A DNA stretch of 64,000 nt from CATQHP01 sp965205595 (GCA_965205595.1 CBDBHI010000067.1:186001-250000), one strand, 5' to 3'; numbered from the stretch's first letter, positions 8,673-17,894 are shown. Numbers and translations are program-made. Notes: generated by a model from the sequence alone, not told the origin.

Positions 8673-10163
8673 ATGAACCGGAAAATACTGATCATTGTAG
8701 GAGTAGGCCTCGTCGCCGCAACCGCGTCGACACTTTTTTTCTACAGCATCATCGCTGATAGTCTCGGTCTCGATGACGAGCCCAAGAAGGCCAACGTAGT
8801 GGTTGCATTACGGGATCTGCCCCGCGGCTACCGACTCTCTGCGCAAGATCTTGAGGTTGCCCAGCTACCAGCAGAAGATGCACCCACTGGCGCTTTTTCT
8901 GGAATCGGGGAGTTGGATGGGCAGATTGTTAAGCTACCCGTGAAAACTGGTGACGCGATCGTTCCGAACGCGCTTATTTCAAAGGGTTTAGCCGGAATTT
9001 CATCGGTGATACCTATTGGCATGCGTGCGGTCTCGGTGCATGTTGAAGAGTATGCGGGCGTTACAGAACTGCTCGAGATGGGTGATCGCGTTGACGTATT
9101 GGTGGCCGACTCGCAACGCAAGCCGGGCGACAGATTCATGTCGATTCGTACGATGCTGCAGAACGTCGAGGTGCTAACTACCGGTCGTGAGGAGACGGGC
9201 GGGGTTCGCCGCGGGAACCCACTTCCAGTCGTGACGCTACTCGTGGAGTCGAAACACAGCGAGTCCCTTTCAATCGCGGACCACGCCGGCTCAATTCGTT
9301 TGGCGCTGCGCCATCCCGACGACGAAGGTAGAGATGCCCCGCTGGGCGCGACACTCAATGACGTAGTAGCGCTCGGAGGGTCGAAATTTGGACGGCCGAG
9401 TGTTCGCCAAGCGCCTAGGCGGCCTGTGCGTACACCGTCCGCAGCCCCGACAAGCGCCCGCGCGGTACCAGCCGTTGCACCGCCGGTCCCAAACGTTTCT
9501 CTACCGCAGGCGGAGAAGAGCGCTCGGTCGGCAAAATCTGGTGGGCAGATTTCGCTGGCCGTGAGGTTCGCCGCTTTGAAACCGGCGGCCTTGATTGTTT
9601 TGCAGTCGGCCCTCGACGAAAACATCTCAGCGAAGACATTTTCAGTCTCTACATTCCGGCCTGGTTGGATCCCACGGGAGCCGCTCGACTCGCTGCTTGC
9701 GGCGAATGAAATTGAGGTCTTCGCCGAGCTGAATCTGCTAGCCATCGACGATTCGCCAGTCTATTTCGAAAAAGCGTCGAAACTCGCCGAAACTCAAGAT
9801 GCCGGCACCCAGCCTGCTGCCGATCTTGGCCCGGTAGGGTTGAAGGTATCGCTACATCCCAAGCTAGACAAAGAGGGCAAGCTGCGGGTGACGGTCAACT
9901 CGACCGTAGTCGTATCGCGTGACGTGGATGACGGCCTGCAGCGTGAGCTGACGCGGCGCTCTGAGTGCGTCGTCGAGTTGCTGAACGGACAGTCGTTTTG
10001 GGTGCGCGGATTGGTCGAGGCATCCGAGTCGGCTGCGTTCCTGAAACAGTTGTTCCCAGCGAAGTACGACCAAAACGAGGAACCACTGGAACTGGCTGTG
10101 CTCGTAACTCCCACGTTGGCTGATCACTCGGGAACTCCAGCCCCCGTACCCGCGGACGACTAG
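8673..10163 (+). CDS. cpaB: CpaB/RcpC Flp-pilus protein fused to a secretin (CpaC-like) domain
   Basis: A 496-residue Tad/Flp pilus assembly protein. Residues 1-25 form one membrane anchor. Residues about 40-105 are an SAF-like domain (VVVALRDLPRGYRLSAQDLE) and about 110-235 the CpaB/RcpC domain (IPIGMRAVSVHVEE, LLEMGDRVDVLV). After a Pro/Ala linker (about 246-293) the last 200 residues look like a shortened secretin: ISLAVRFAAL, LNLLAIDDSPVYF, GLKVSLHPKL, TRRSECVVELLNGQSFWVRG and LAVLVTPTL follow the order seen in CpaC. The AGGE-P-PV and DLPVLG motifs of true CpaC are missing. GGAGAG precedes the ATG as ribosome binding site. It is followed by cpaF 17 bp downstream. No separate cpaC is in the window. 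Confidence 0.82.
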   Translation: MNRKILIIVGVGLVAATASTLFFYSIIADSLGLDDEPKKANVVVALRDLPRGYRLSAQDLEVAQLPAEDAPTGAFSGIGELDGQIVKLPVKTGDAIVPNALISKGLAGISSVIPIGMRAVSVHVEEYAGVTELLEMGDRVDVLVADSQRKPGDRFMSIRTMLQNVEVLTTGREETGGVRRGNPLPVVTLLVESKHSESLSIADHAGSIRLALRHPDDEGRDAPLGATLNDVVALGGSKFGRPSVRQAPRRPVRTPSAAPTSARAVPAVAPPVPNVSLPQAEKSARSAKSGGQISLAVRFAALKPAALIVLQSALDENISAKTFSVSTFRPGWIPREPLDSLLAANEIEVFAELNLLAIDDSPVYFEKASKLAETQDAGTQPAADLGPVGLKVSLHPKLDKEGKLRVTVNSTVVVSRDVDDGLQRELTRRSECVVELLNGQSFWVRGLVEASESAAFLKQLFPAKYDQNEEPLELAVLVTPTLADHSGTPAPVPADD

Positions 10164-10180
10164 AGAGGAGTATTTTCGCC

Positions 10181-11518
10181 ATGGCTACCACCACCGCGGC
10201 TCCCCCGCTGGGAAATTCGACCGACAACTCGCTTACGAATCCAGTTTCCTACATGGAGCTGAAGCACCGGCTCCACCGCAAGCTTCTTGAACGAATCAAT
10301 CTAGACAGGCTGGCGGCAATTGACGCACCAAGAATGCGGCGCGAGGTACGCGCCGCGCTTGAGGCGCTCGTCGCCGAAGAGTCTCACGGCCTTGATAACG
10401 ACGGCCGGGTCGCCCTAGTTGAAGAGGTTCTCAACGAGGTATTCGGACTCGGGCCGCTCGACCCTCTGATGCAAGACCCGAGCGTTTCCGACGTGCTGGT
10501 CACGACGCACAATCTGGTCTATGTAGAGCGGCGAGGTAAGCTTGAGAAAACGCCGGTCCAATTCAAGGACACACAGCACCTCGTACGTATCATCCAAAAA
10601 ATCGTGGCGCAGGCGGGTAGGCGAATCGACGAATCATCGCCGATGGTGGACTGCCGCCTCCCAGATGGTTCGCGCGTCAACGCGGTAATCCCGCCCGTAG
10701 CGTACGAAGGTCCGTTACTGTCTATCCGTCGGTTTGCCAAAGATCCGCTTACCGCTGACGACCTCGTCGAGAACGGCGCGCTTACGCGGCCGATGTTGGA
10801 ATTGCTTCAGGCGGCGGTTCGGGCTCGACAGAACGTTCTCGTCGTCGGTGGTACCGGCAGCGGTAAGACAACTCTGCTCAACGTGCTCTCCGCATTCATC
10901 AGCCCGACTGAGCGCATCGTCACAATTGAAGACACGGCGGAATTGCAGCTCCAACAGGAGCACGTCGCCAAAATGGAGACGCGCCCTCCAAATCTCAAAG
11001 GCGAGGGTGCTATCCGAGAACGTCAGCTTCTCATCAACTCGCTTAGGATGCGGCCCGATCGCATCATCTTGGGCGAAGTGCGCGGCGAAGAAGCTCTCGA
11101 CATGCTGCAAGCGATGAATACGGGTCATGACGGCTCGCTGGCTACGATTCATGCCAATAGCTGCGTCGACGCGGTCGGGCGCTTAGAGATGATGGTGGCG
11201 CTAGCCAACTCGAACCTATCACTGCCTGCGATCCGCCAGCAGATTGCGGGAGCGGTCGAATTATACGTACAAGTGGCGCGGCTGAGCGATGGACGCCGAA
11301 AGATCGTCGAAATCGCCGAATCCCACGGGGTGAAGGGCGGTGAAGTGCAGGTCCGCTCGCTGTTCCGCTTCGAACGGTTCGGCGTGCGGGACGACGGCTC
11401 GGTTGAAGGTCGATTCCAACCGACCGACCGGCTAGAACCCTACCTGGAAAGCCTCAGACGGGGCAGGTCCCCAATCCCAAAGACGCTTATTGAAGCCGGG
11501 CAGAGTGAAGACGATTGA
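10181..11518 (+). CDS. cpaF: Tad/Flp pilus assembly ATPase CpaF (TadA)
   Basis: A 445-residue cytoplasmic secretion ATPase of the VirB11/TadA branch that powers pilus extension and retraction. Walker A is GGTGSGKTT at about residues 223-231; the Asp-box VTIEDTAELQL and the Walker B/His-box region (RIILGEVRGEEALDML, then TGHDGSLATIHAN) follow in order. The N-terminal part (LDPLMQDPSVSDVLV) is the usual CpaF nucleotide-binding lead-in. A strong GAGAGGAG site lies upstream of the ATG. The stop overlaps the TTG start of tadB, so cpaB, cpaF, tadB and tadC form one transcription unit. Length and motifs are complete. Confidence 0.95.
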   Translation: MATTTAAPPLGNSTDNSLTNPVSYMELKHRLHRKLLERINLDRLAAIDAPRMRREVRAALEALVAEESHGLDNDGRVALVEEVLNEVFGLGPLDPLMQDPSVSDVLVTTHNLVYVERRGKLEKTPVQFKDTQHLVRIIQKIVAQAGRRIDESSPMVDCRLPDGSRVNAVIPPVAYEGPLLSIRRFAKDPLTADDLVENGALTRPMLELLQAAVRARQNVLVVGGTGSGKTTLLNVLSAFISPTERIVTIEDTAELQLQQEHVAKMETRPPNLKGEGAIRERQLLINSLRMRPDRIILGEVRGEEALDMLQAMNTGHDGSLATIHANSCVDAVGRLEMMVALANSNLSLPAIRQQIAGAVELYVQVARLSDGRRKIVEIAESHGVKGGEVQVRSLFRFERFGVRDDGSVEGRFQPTDRLEPYLESLRRGRSPIPKTLIEAGQSEDD

Positions 11519-12444
11519 CGAAGTTGATCGCATTCGCGAGTCTGTTTGGCCTAACCTTCGTGTTCGTCACGGTTGCCGCGGGTGTGGCCTGGATGTGGGT
11601 TGGGAAGAAGCGCCGCGTTTCGGCATCGCCCGAGATCCTACAGGTCGATCAGCTAAGCGCTCTCGACTCCCTAGCCGTGATTCTGGCGAAAGCGGAGTTT
11701 ACCGCTAAGATTCAGCGATTGATCGATGAGGCCGATTCGCCATGGACCGTTGGGCGCGCAATTCTTATGATGGCGATGGCGTCCCTGCTCACGCTCGTAG
11801 GCATGAGCAGCCTTGATTTGCTTCCGATATTCGCGATTATCCCGCTAGCGGCGGTCATCGGCTTTGTGCCGATCTTTTGGTTGAATCACCTTCGCGGGAA
11901 GCGAATGGCCGCCGTTGAAGAGCAGCTTCCCGAGGCCCTCGACTATATTTCTAGGGCTTTAGTCGCCGGACACTCGCTGCCTTTGGCGCTCGAGCTCTTG
12001 GCTGACGAGATTGACGAACCTCTAGCGCCCGAGTTACGGAAGACAGTTGACGAGTACAACCTTGGAACAACGATGGAGGGTGCGCTAGCAAAGCTTGCCG
12101 ACCGTGCGCCGTGCGCCGACATTCGCTTTTTTGTGTCAGCGATCATGACCCAACAACGCACTGGCGGCAGCTTGCACGAGTTGCTTGAAAACTTGGCCGA
12201 CACGATCCGGGAACGGTCGACGATCAAGGGGCAGATTCGGGCGCTGACCGCAAATGGACGCATCACGGCAATTGTGCTCAGCCTATTACCTGTGTTCATC
12301 GGCGTCGCGATGTTGATCGTCAGCCCAGAATACTTCATGGTGATGGCCGGCAATGAAGTTGGAAAATCACTGCTGATCGCTGGAGCATGCACTGAAGTGA
12401 TCGCCTTTTTCGTAATTCGGAAGATCGCCGATATCCAAGTGTGA
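11515..12444 (+). CDS. tadB: Tad pilus inner-membrane platform protein TadB
   Basis: A 309-residue T2SF/TadB-type membrane platform protein. Helices are visible near residues 5-25, 80-120 (two) and at the C-terminus (AIVLSLLPVFIGVAMLIV, then LLIAGACTEVIAFFVI). The cytoplasmic T2SF domain contains LPEALDYISRALVAGHSLPLAL and RTGGSLHELLENLADTIRER, the classic signatures. The start is a TTG at 11515 overlapping the cpaF stop by 4 bp, giving translational coupling. It partners with TadC 4 bp downstream to form the base on which the CpaF ATPase acts. Confidence 0.93.
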   Translation: MTKLIAFASLFGLTFVFVTVAAGVAWMWVGKKRRVSASPEILQVDQLSALDSLAVILAKAEFTAKIQRLIDEADSPWTVGRAILMMAMASLLTLVGMSSLDLLPIFAIIPLAAVIGFVPIFWLNHLRGKRMAAVEEQLPEALDYISRALVAGHSLPLALELLADEIDEPLAPELRKTVDEYNLGTTMEGALAKLADRAPCADIRFFVSAIMTQQRTGGSLHELLENLADTIRERSTIKGQIRALTANGRITAIVLSLLPVFIGVAMLIVSPEYFMVMAGNEVGKSLLIAGACTEVIAFFVIRKIADIQV

Positions 12445-12448
12445 CGAA

Positions 12449-13351
12449 ATGCTAATCCTCGCTATAGCTGGTTTTTTCGTCGTCATCCTGGCCCTCTTTG
12501 TTGGAGGCGGCTGGTTGGTACTTCGCCAGACGACCGCCCTCGACGCCGGTGGTTCTGGTGCTTCTGTAGGATCGATCGAAAGTTCCGACGGTCCGCAGTG
12601 GGCGGGAATTCTGTCGCAAGTCGCTGGCACGATTGGACACGAGGGTGCGGATTCAGCCACGAAAAAACTCCTGTTTTCCGCGGGCTTTCGTGGTCAGTCT
12701 GCACAGTCGACATTTGCAGGAGCGAAGATAGCGTGCGGCGCCGTGCTGTCGGTTCTAATGATTGCCACCGTTCTCGCCACGTCGGGCGATTTGTTGATGG
12801 CGGCGCTCGTCGCGGTGATGGCCGCTTTTGTCGGCTCCACGATTCCTGAGCGCTATCTCAGGCGGCGCGCGAAAAAGCGGCTGGAATCAATCAAACGAGG
12901 CTTGCCGGACTTCATCGATCTGCTCGTTATTTCCGTCGAAAGCGGCGTCTCGCTCAATCAGGCTTTTTCTGACACCGCAAAAGATCTGCGCCATCTGCAC
13001 CCCGTCGTCGCTGACGAGTTGGATGTGATGGAACTAGAGCTCCAAACGGGCGTCAGTAGAGCCGAAGCGCTCAAGAGCCTCGGTGCTCGATCTGGCGAAC
13101 CCGAGTTAAAGAAACTGACGGCCCTCCTCATTCAGGCCGAGCGCTTCGGTTCCAGCGTCGCGAAAGTTCTGCGGACGCAGGCGCGCTACATGCGAACGAG
13201 GCGCAAGCAGCGAGCAGAAGAGCTGGCGCACAAAGTCGGTGTGAAGATGATTTTCCCAATCTTCTTCCTGATCATGCCGGTTGTATTCCTAGTGACGGTG
13301 GGGCCTGCGGTGTTTATACTGCTTACTAGCTTTGCGACGATGACGCGCTAG
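12449..13351 (+). CDS. tadC: Tad pilus inner-membrane platform protein TadC
   Basis: A 300-residue T2SF/TadC protein. The first helix is LAIAGFFVVILALFVGGGWLVL; a two-helix segment lies at about residues 95-130; the cytoplasmic domain carries LPDFIDLLVISVESGVSLNQAF and ALLIQAERFGSSVAKVLRTQA; a C-terminal helix follows. It is the last visible gene of the pilus unit. Its final 4 bp overlap the end of the convergent lytic transglycosylase gene. No pilin (Flp), prepilin peptidase, TadZ/CpaE or TadG follows, so the locus is incomplete here and the remaining genes must lie elsewhere if the pilus is functional. Confidence 0.93.
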   Translation: MLILAIAGFFVVILALFVGGGWLVLRQTTALDAGGSGASVGSIESSDGPQWAGILSQVAGTIGHEGADSATKKLLFSAGFRGQSAQSTFAGAKIACGAVLSVLMIATVLATSGDLLMAALVAVMAAFVGSTIPERYLRRRAKKRLESIKRGLPDFIDLLVISVESGVSLNQAFSDTAKDLRHLHPVVADELDVMELELQTGVSRAEALKSLGARSGEPELKKLTALLIQAERFGSSVAKVLRTQARYMRTRRKQRAEELAHKVGVKMIFPIFFLIMPVVFLVTVGPAVFILLTSFATMTR

Positions 13352-15537
13352 TGGGACGACGGTGCGTCGTAAAGCCGCCGATACATATCCTGGTTTCTAA
13401 TTACAGCTTGTACGTAGCCGCGTGTCTCGCTGAACGGAATGGTTTCGACGAACTCACCTGGCTCGTCGAAATTTCCCAGTGGCCGCCAAGTATCGACGCG
13501 ATGTTCGCCGGCGTTGTAGCCGGCTAGTGCGAACTCCAGATTACCCTTGAAACGATCGATCACGTTTTTGAGATGGAACGTGCCGAGTCGGAGGCTGATG
13601 TCCGGCTGCGTCAGTTTTCGATTCGAGTAGTTCGGAATCCCCAGCCGGCCAAACAGCCACTCACCAGTTTTTGGCATCACCTGCATCAGCCCCAGTGCGC
13701 CCGAGCGTGATCGAGCCGAAGGATTGAATTCCGACTCCTGTCTGATGAGCGCGGCCACTAGATAGGGGTCGAGGCCGTGCTTTTTAGACCGCGATCGCAA
13801 CGACCGCTCCCAGCCAAGCGGGTAGAGGTACTCCCAGAACTTGCGATCAACCGCGTCTAATGGGAACCTCAGATAGCCGTATCCGTAGCGCTTCATCAAA
13901 CGGATTGCCCTGAAATGGTCACCAGCCTCGTGGCTCAGCCGACTTAGCTCTAGGCCGACTAGATGCGCGTCGCGAGCCTGGTAGTCGGCTGTGAGTAGTT
14001 CTTTCGAGGCCAGGTCTTTTAGGCCGATCGCGTGAAGTAGCAAGCCGCGCTCAATGAGCCGCTGAGTTTCGCCCGACGGCCCAGCGGAAATCCGTCTTGC
14101 CGACGGTAGATGGTTCGTTAGCCGGGTGAGATACGCAATCTCGCCGCGCCGCGAAATCGTCGGGGAAACTTCGATATCTTCAAGCCGACGCCGCGCCATC
14201 GTTGCGTAGTAGTAGTGCGGGTAGCGTTGAATGATCGCGCTGTATAGGCTTTGGGCTTGGCCCGGCCGGCCGTCTTGCTCGGCGATACGCCCTAGCCAGT
14301 AAATCGCGCTCGATGCGCTACCCGACTGTGGATACCGATCGAGATGCTCCTCGAGAAGTTGCCGGCGCCGCGGGTCGTCGTCGAGATAGGCCCGCCAAGT
14401 GACCTTCCAGTGCGCGGCGGCGGCGTGTTTGCCATTGGGAAATAGCTTGGCGGCGCGGCCGTAGTACTCGCGATACTTAGCCGGGTTGTTGTCCAGCAAA
14501 TAGTAGTTGCCGACCGCGAACAGCGCCTCCTCATACCACGGCGACTTGGGATACTTCGAGCCCAGCTCCTCCGCCGTCGCCAGGAACTTTGTAATCAGCC
14601 GCTTTCTGCGAGCGGTCGCGCATAAATAGTAGAGGCGCTCGGCGTCGAGAGCCGGTTCGCCGATTTGCATTTTTACGAGTGCACTGTACGCTGTGTTCGT
14701 CCATCGTCGGTGGTAGTCGGCGGCAGCCTTGCGAACTTGCGCGCGCTGCTTCTCATTCGAGCCAAGACCCGCTGCAATTGCTAATCCATATTCTGAGGCC
14801 GACTTTGCATATTCGTTAGCGGTGTAGAGCAGATCAGCGCGTCGCAGGCGTTGCTCCGCGGTCGCTTTCGGATAACGGCTGCCCAGCGACCGTCTGAGGT
14901 CCCCAAGTTGTTTTTCGGCGGCTTCCGCTTGATTACTGGTCGGGTGGTTGTAGTAGACGTCGCGATAGAGTGCCACGGCCTCTAGCGAATTATTTTGGAG
15001 CTGCTCGATACGTGCCGAGAGATATCGATGGACTGCGGGTTCGAGCGAAAAACCGTCCTTCAGTAGATCATCGGCTTGCTCGAGACGATCTAAGCGAATC
15101 AGGCTTTCGGCGATCAGCCGGCGTGATGCAGGCACGAATCGGCTTTCCGGTCGATCGGCGACGAAATTGCGCAGGGGTTGCAGCGCGGACTCAAAGTCCT
15201 CCGCCAACACAAGGCTACGTGCTAGATAATAAGCTGCGTAGTCGTTTAAGACTCCGGCGTGGCCCTCTGCACGCCCCAGCACCTTCGCTGCCTCTGCGTA
15301 GCTCTTCGCGTCGTATTCGGCCAGGCCGACCGCCAACAATGCTAGTCCTTGTTCCGGGCCGTCTGACTGAGTGGCGAATTCGATCAGCCGGTTGCGATTC
15401 TCTAGCGCATTCGAAGCTGCCAGCTGCTGGGTTAGCTCTGTGAGCTCGCCTGAGAGCTGATTGGCGACGTTTTGGCCGGCCGCATACGCTGCGACCAGAG
15501 CCATCGCGATCCAGAATCTCGTAGCTTGGCCTATCAC
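13348..15537 (-). CDS. Soluble lytic murein transglycosylase (Slt70-like) with TPR-type repeats
   Basis: A peptidoglycan lytic transglycosylase of about 729 residues. The chosen GTG start at 15537 lies just after the stop of the upstream gene and gives a signal peptide (IGQATRFWIAMALVAAYAAG); the longer frame to 15591 would overlap that gene. The first 550 residues are helical repeats typical of the Slt70 ring. The catalytic SLT domain near the C-terminus shows RQESEFNPSARSRSGALGLM with the catalytic Glu in RQESEF, then LMQVMP and FALAGYNAGEHRV. It cleaves glycan strands to 1,6-anhydro-muropeptides in the periplasm. It is co-directional with the GAF-like gene and converges on tadC; lytic enzymes often accompany envelope-spanning machines, but a pilus link is only inference. 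Confidence 0.9.
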   Translation of the reverse strand: MIGQATRFWIAMALVAAYAAGQNVANQLSGELTELTQQLAASNALENRNRLIEFATQSDGPEQGLALLAVGLAEYDAKSYAEAAKVLGRAEGHAGVLNDYAAYYLARSLVLAEDFESALQPLRNFVADRPESRFVPASRRLIAESLIRLDRLEQADDLLKDGFSLEPAVHRYLSARIEQLQNNSLEAVALYRDVYYNHPTSNQAEAAEKQLGDLRRSLGSRYPKATAEQRLRRADLLYTANEYAKSASEYGLAIAAGLGSNEKQRAQVRKAAADYHRRWTNTAYSALVKMQIGEPALDAERLYYLCATARRKRLITKFLATAEELGSKYPKSPWYEEALFAVGNYYLLDNNPAKYREYYGRAAKLFPNGKHAAAAHWKVTWRAYLDDDPRRRQLLEEHLDRYPQSGSASSAIYWLGRIAEQDGRPGQAQSLYSAIIQRYPHYYYATMARRRLEDIEVSPTISRRGEIAYLTRLTNHLPSARRISAGPSGETQRLIERGLLLHAIGLKDLASKELLTADYQARDAHLVGLELSRLSHEAGDHFRAIRLMKRYGYGYLRFPLDAVDRKFWEYLYPLGWERSLRSRSKKHGLDPYLVAALIRQESEFNPSARSRSGALGLMQVMPKTGEWLFGRLGIPNYSNRKLTQPDISLRLGTFHLKNVIDRFKGNLEFALAGYNAGEHRVDTWRPLGNFDEPGEFVETIPFSETRGYVQAVIRNQDMYRRLYDAPSSH

Positions 15538-15542
15538 GATGT

Positions 15543-16247
15543 CTAGGCAGTGGTAGCTGGTTTTCGTCGAGAGCCAATGGCCTCGATCCAAGCCTCGGCG
15601 GTGGAAATCAAAACTTCCACCGCGGCGGATTCAACGGGCGTCTCCCCAGTTTCATCGATCAGTATCACTGCCAATACCTTATCGCGAAGCCTCAGCGGAT
15701 AGACAAACACGCGATCGGCTTCGGTGTATTCAAATGCCTCGGCGATTTCCGGCGACACGTTTTTCGAAGAGCCGGTCGTCGTTACCATATCGCGCGAATC
15801 GATGGCGTGCGCCACTGCCACCGCCGTGGCGGTGCTGAAAGTTAGCCGCTGAAACGCATCGCCCGAGGGTTTAACCCCGCTTCCCGAGGAGCGGAATCCA
15901 AGCATCTTGTCACTCTTATTGATGAGCAAGATCGATCTGCTGCAGTATAGGATCGACGTGTCAACCAGTGCGGTAGCGATCGCTGTTACGGATTCTTCGC
16001 AGCGGATGCGGCGGATAGCCTCAGCCAGCGATTCGAGGCCGCTAGTCCTGGCCTCTGCAGCCGCGCGAGCTGAGCGCTCGCGGCTGGAGCAAACGAACTG
16101 CTCTAAGTCGGCGCGCAACTCGTCGACGAATCCGTTACATAGCTGGTCGATATCCTGCTTAACCTCAGCGGGAATCGGCTGTGATGGCGGCTCGTCGAAT
16201 GTGGGGATCTCTTCCGGCAGGGGAGCGGATGGTTCGGTTTCGGACAC
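15543..16247 (-). CDS. GAF-like domain protein of unknown function
   Basis: A 234-residue soluble protein. The N-terminal 40 residues are acidic and proline-rich, a helical segment follows (DIDQLCNGFVDELRADLEQF), and the rest resembles a GAF sensory domain: ESVTAIATALVDTS, SILLINKSDKMLGF, and VFVYPLRLRDKVLAVILIDE near the end. No output domain is attached, so it may act as a small-molecule or redox sensor by protein contact, or be a degenerate member. It lies directly upstream of the lytic transglycosylase gene (5-bp gap), probably in the same transcript. The fold assignment rests on pattern only. Confidence 0.65.
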   Translation of the reverse strand: MSETEPSAPLPEEIPTFDEPPSQPIPAEVKQDIDQLCNGFVDELRADLEQFVCSSRERSARAAAEARTSGLESLAEAIRRIRCEESVTAIATALVDTSILYCSRSILLINKSDKMLGFRSSGSGVKPSGDAFQRLTFSTATAVAVAHAIDSRDMVTTTGSSKNVSPEIAEAFEYTEADRVFVYPLRLRDKVLAVILIDETGETPVESAAVEVLISTAEAWIEAIGSRRKPATTA

Positions 16248-16343
16248 CTGAGTGCTATTTTAGCGTAGTAGATTGAGCCCATTACCTAGGAAGAGACCTA
16301 ACCTCGCGAGTCGTACGCGAGACGCGGCGGAAGGAACTGGAAC

Positions 16344-17057
16344 ATGGAGTTGAGAGGCCACACGGCGATCGTAACTGGCGGCTCGCGAGGCATTGGTCTG
16401 GCGATTGCCGAGGCGTTACTCGATGAAGGTGCGAAAGTCGCGATCTGCGCGCGCTCCCAAGAAAGTGTCGCCTCCGCGCTTGAAACGCTTGGCACCCGCG
16501 GTGAAGTAATCGGGCGGGTATGTGACGTCGGCCGTTACGAAGAGGTCGAGGCCTTCTTCGAGTACGTCGACGAAAAGTTCGGGGATGTGGCTGCCCTCAT
16601 CAACAACGCCGGCGTTGGAGCATTCGCGCCGGTTGACCAGTTGACCCTTGAGGACTGGCGCAGCGTGATCGACACAAATCTCAGCGGTCCGTTCTACTGC
16701 ACACGCTTAGCAGTCCCCCGCATGCTCAATCGCGGCGGCGGCTTCATCTTGAATATCTGCAGCCTGGCGGGCAAGAACCCCTTTGCCTCAGCGTCCGCCT
16801 ACAACGCCTCGAAGTTCGGGCTGAAGGGATTCTCCGACGCTACGATGATGGACCTGCGTCACGACAACATCCGCGTCAGCCAGATTCTTCCCGGCAGCGT
16901 GCAGACGGAGTTTAGCTCGACAATGGAGGGCGCCGACTGGAAGTTGGAACCCGCGGAGATCGCCGCCACGGCCGTCCACCTGATTAAAATGCCCGATCGC
17001 AATCTTGCCAGCCGCGTAGAGATGCGGCCCAGCCGTCCACCGCGTCCCGGCAAGTAA
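16344..17057 (+). CDS. Short-chain dehydrogenase/reductase (SDR)
   Basis: A 237-residue classical SDR oxidoreductase. The NAD(P)-binding motif TGGSRGIGLA lies near residue 11, NNAG in the centre, and the active-site Tyr-Lys in AYNASKFGLKG, preceded by the catalytic Ser in NICSLAG. ICARSQ after strand 2 suggests NADP(H) preference. Family members reduce or oxidise alcohols/ketones on lipids, sugars or xenobiotics; substrate cannot be predicted. The length is normal, with a short basic tail (RPSRPPRPGK). It stands alone between a divergent gene and the tonB-like gene 41 bp downstream. Confidence 0.9.
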   Translation: MELRGHTAIVTGGSRGIGLAIAEALLDEGAKVAICARSQESVASALETLGTRGEVIGRVCDVGRYEEVEAFFEYVDEKFGDVAALINNAGVGAFAPVDQLTLEDWRSVIDTNLSGPFYCTRLAVPRMLNRGGGFILNICSLAGKNPFASASAYNASKFGLKGFSDATMMDLRHDNIRVSQILPGSVQTEFSSTMEGADWKLEPAEIAATAVHLIKMPDRNLASRVEMRPSRPPRPGK

Positions 17058-17098
17058 CCTCGTCCGTCGTCTCGCGGCCTAAAGCAGTAGATTGACAA

Positions 17099-17872
17099 GT
17101 GTTTGAACACTCGATAATCGACGCGCGCGGGCCCGACCGCGGTTGGAGTTTCGCGCTCTCGATGGGGGTTCAGATTGCGGCGATCGGAGTGATCCTGTTG
17201 ATCCCTCTGGTATTCACGTACGAGATTCCTTTGGATAACTGGGCGGCCTCAAGGTTTTTTCTCGCTCCACCGGCGCCTCCGCCTCCACCGGCTCCACCGC
17301 AAGTGACGCCGGTCGCTCGTATTGTTCCAGACCGCTTTGTCGACATTCTCAAGCAGCCGGTGGCGATCCCCGACAAAGTTGCCTTGATCGACGACAAGGG
17401 CGCTACTCCCAGCTACTTAGCGGGAGCGGCGGCGAGTTCGGGCGTCCTCGGTGGGCTCCCCGGGGGTGTTCCTGACGGCATTGTTGGTAGCTCGTTCTCC
17501 GATTCGATGGCGCCTCCGCCGCCAATGCCGATCCGCGTTGGCGGCCGCGTACAGAGCGCGCGCTTGATCCATCGTGTCTCGCCCGCGTATCCCGCCGACG
17601 CGCTCGAGGAGGGGATCAGCGGCACAGTGGAACTCGAAGCGATCGTGTCGTTTGACGGCCGGATTCGCGACCTGAAACTCACCAGCGGCCATCCGCTACT
17701 CGCCCCGGCGGCAATCGAAGCAGTCAAACAGTGGCGCTACTCGCCCACTCGCCTAAACGGCAACATCGTAGAAGTGATTTCGAGCGTCGAGGTGATATTC
17801 AAGATCCAGCTCCTCGACAAAAAGGAATTTAAACGCCAGAAACGCGAGGCCCGGCGCAAGGCCGCTCGTTAA
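17099..17872 (+). CDS. TonB-family energy transducer
   Basis: A 257-residue TonB-like protein starting at GTG. One membrane helix (MGVQIAAIGVILLIPLVF) is followed by a proline-rich spacer (APPAPPPPPAPPQ), a Gly/Ser-rich linker and a C-terminal TonB domain with AYPADALEEGISGTVELEAI and AVKQWRYSPTRLNG. Such proteins carry proton-motive energy from ExbB/ExbD to outer-membrane receptors; ExbB/ExbD are not nearby. A TonB-dependent receptor lies at 30971, though pairing between them is not shown. The extreme C-terminus is unusually basic (KKEFKRQKREARRKAAR). It converges with alaS. Confidence 0.88.
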   Translation: MFEHSIIDARGPDRGWSFALSMGVQIAAIGVILLIPLVFTYEIPLDNWAASRFFLAPPAPPPPPAPPQVTPVARIVPDRFVDILKQPVAIPDKVALIDDKGATPSYLAGAAASSGVLGGLPGGVPDGIVGSSFSDSMAPPPPMPIRVGGRVQSARLIHRVSPAYPADALEEGISGTVELEAIVSFDGRIRDLKLTSGHPLLAPAAIEAVKQWRYSPTRLNGNIVEVISSVEVIFKIQLLDKKEFKRQKREARRKAAR

Positions 17873-17894
17873 AACGAGCCCGCAATTCTCGTTT
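17864..17894. terminator. Possible bidirectional terminator between tonB-like gene and alaS
   Basis: Two competing hairpins can form between the convergent genes: GCTCGT-TAAA-ACGAGC (17864-17879) and AAACGAG/CTCGTTT (17872-17878 with 17888-17894). T/A-rich sequence is short on both sides, so efficiency is doubtful. Confidence 0.35.

Noticed and set aside
8828..9745. 305-codon ORF antisense to cpaB
   Set aside because: Shadow of the sense frame; low-complexity and no motifs.
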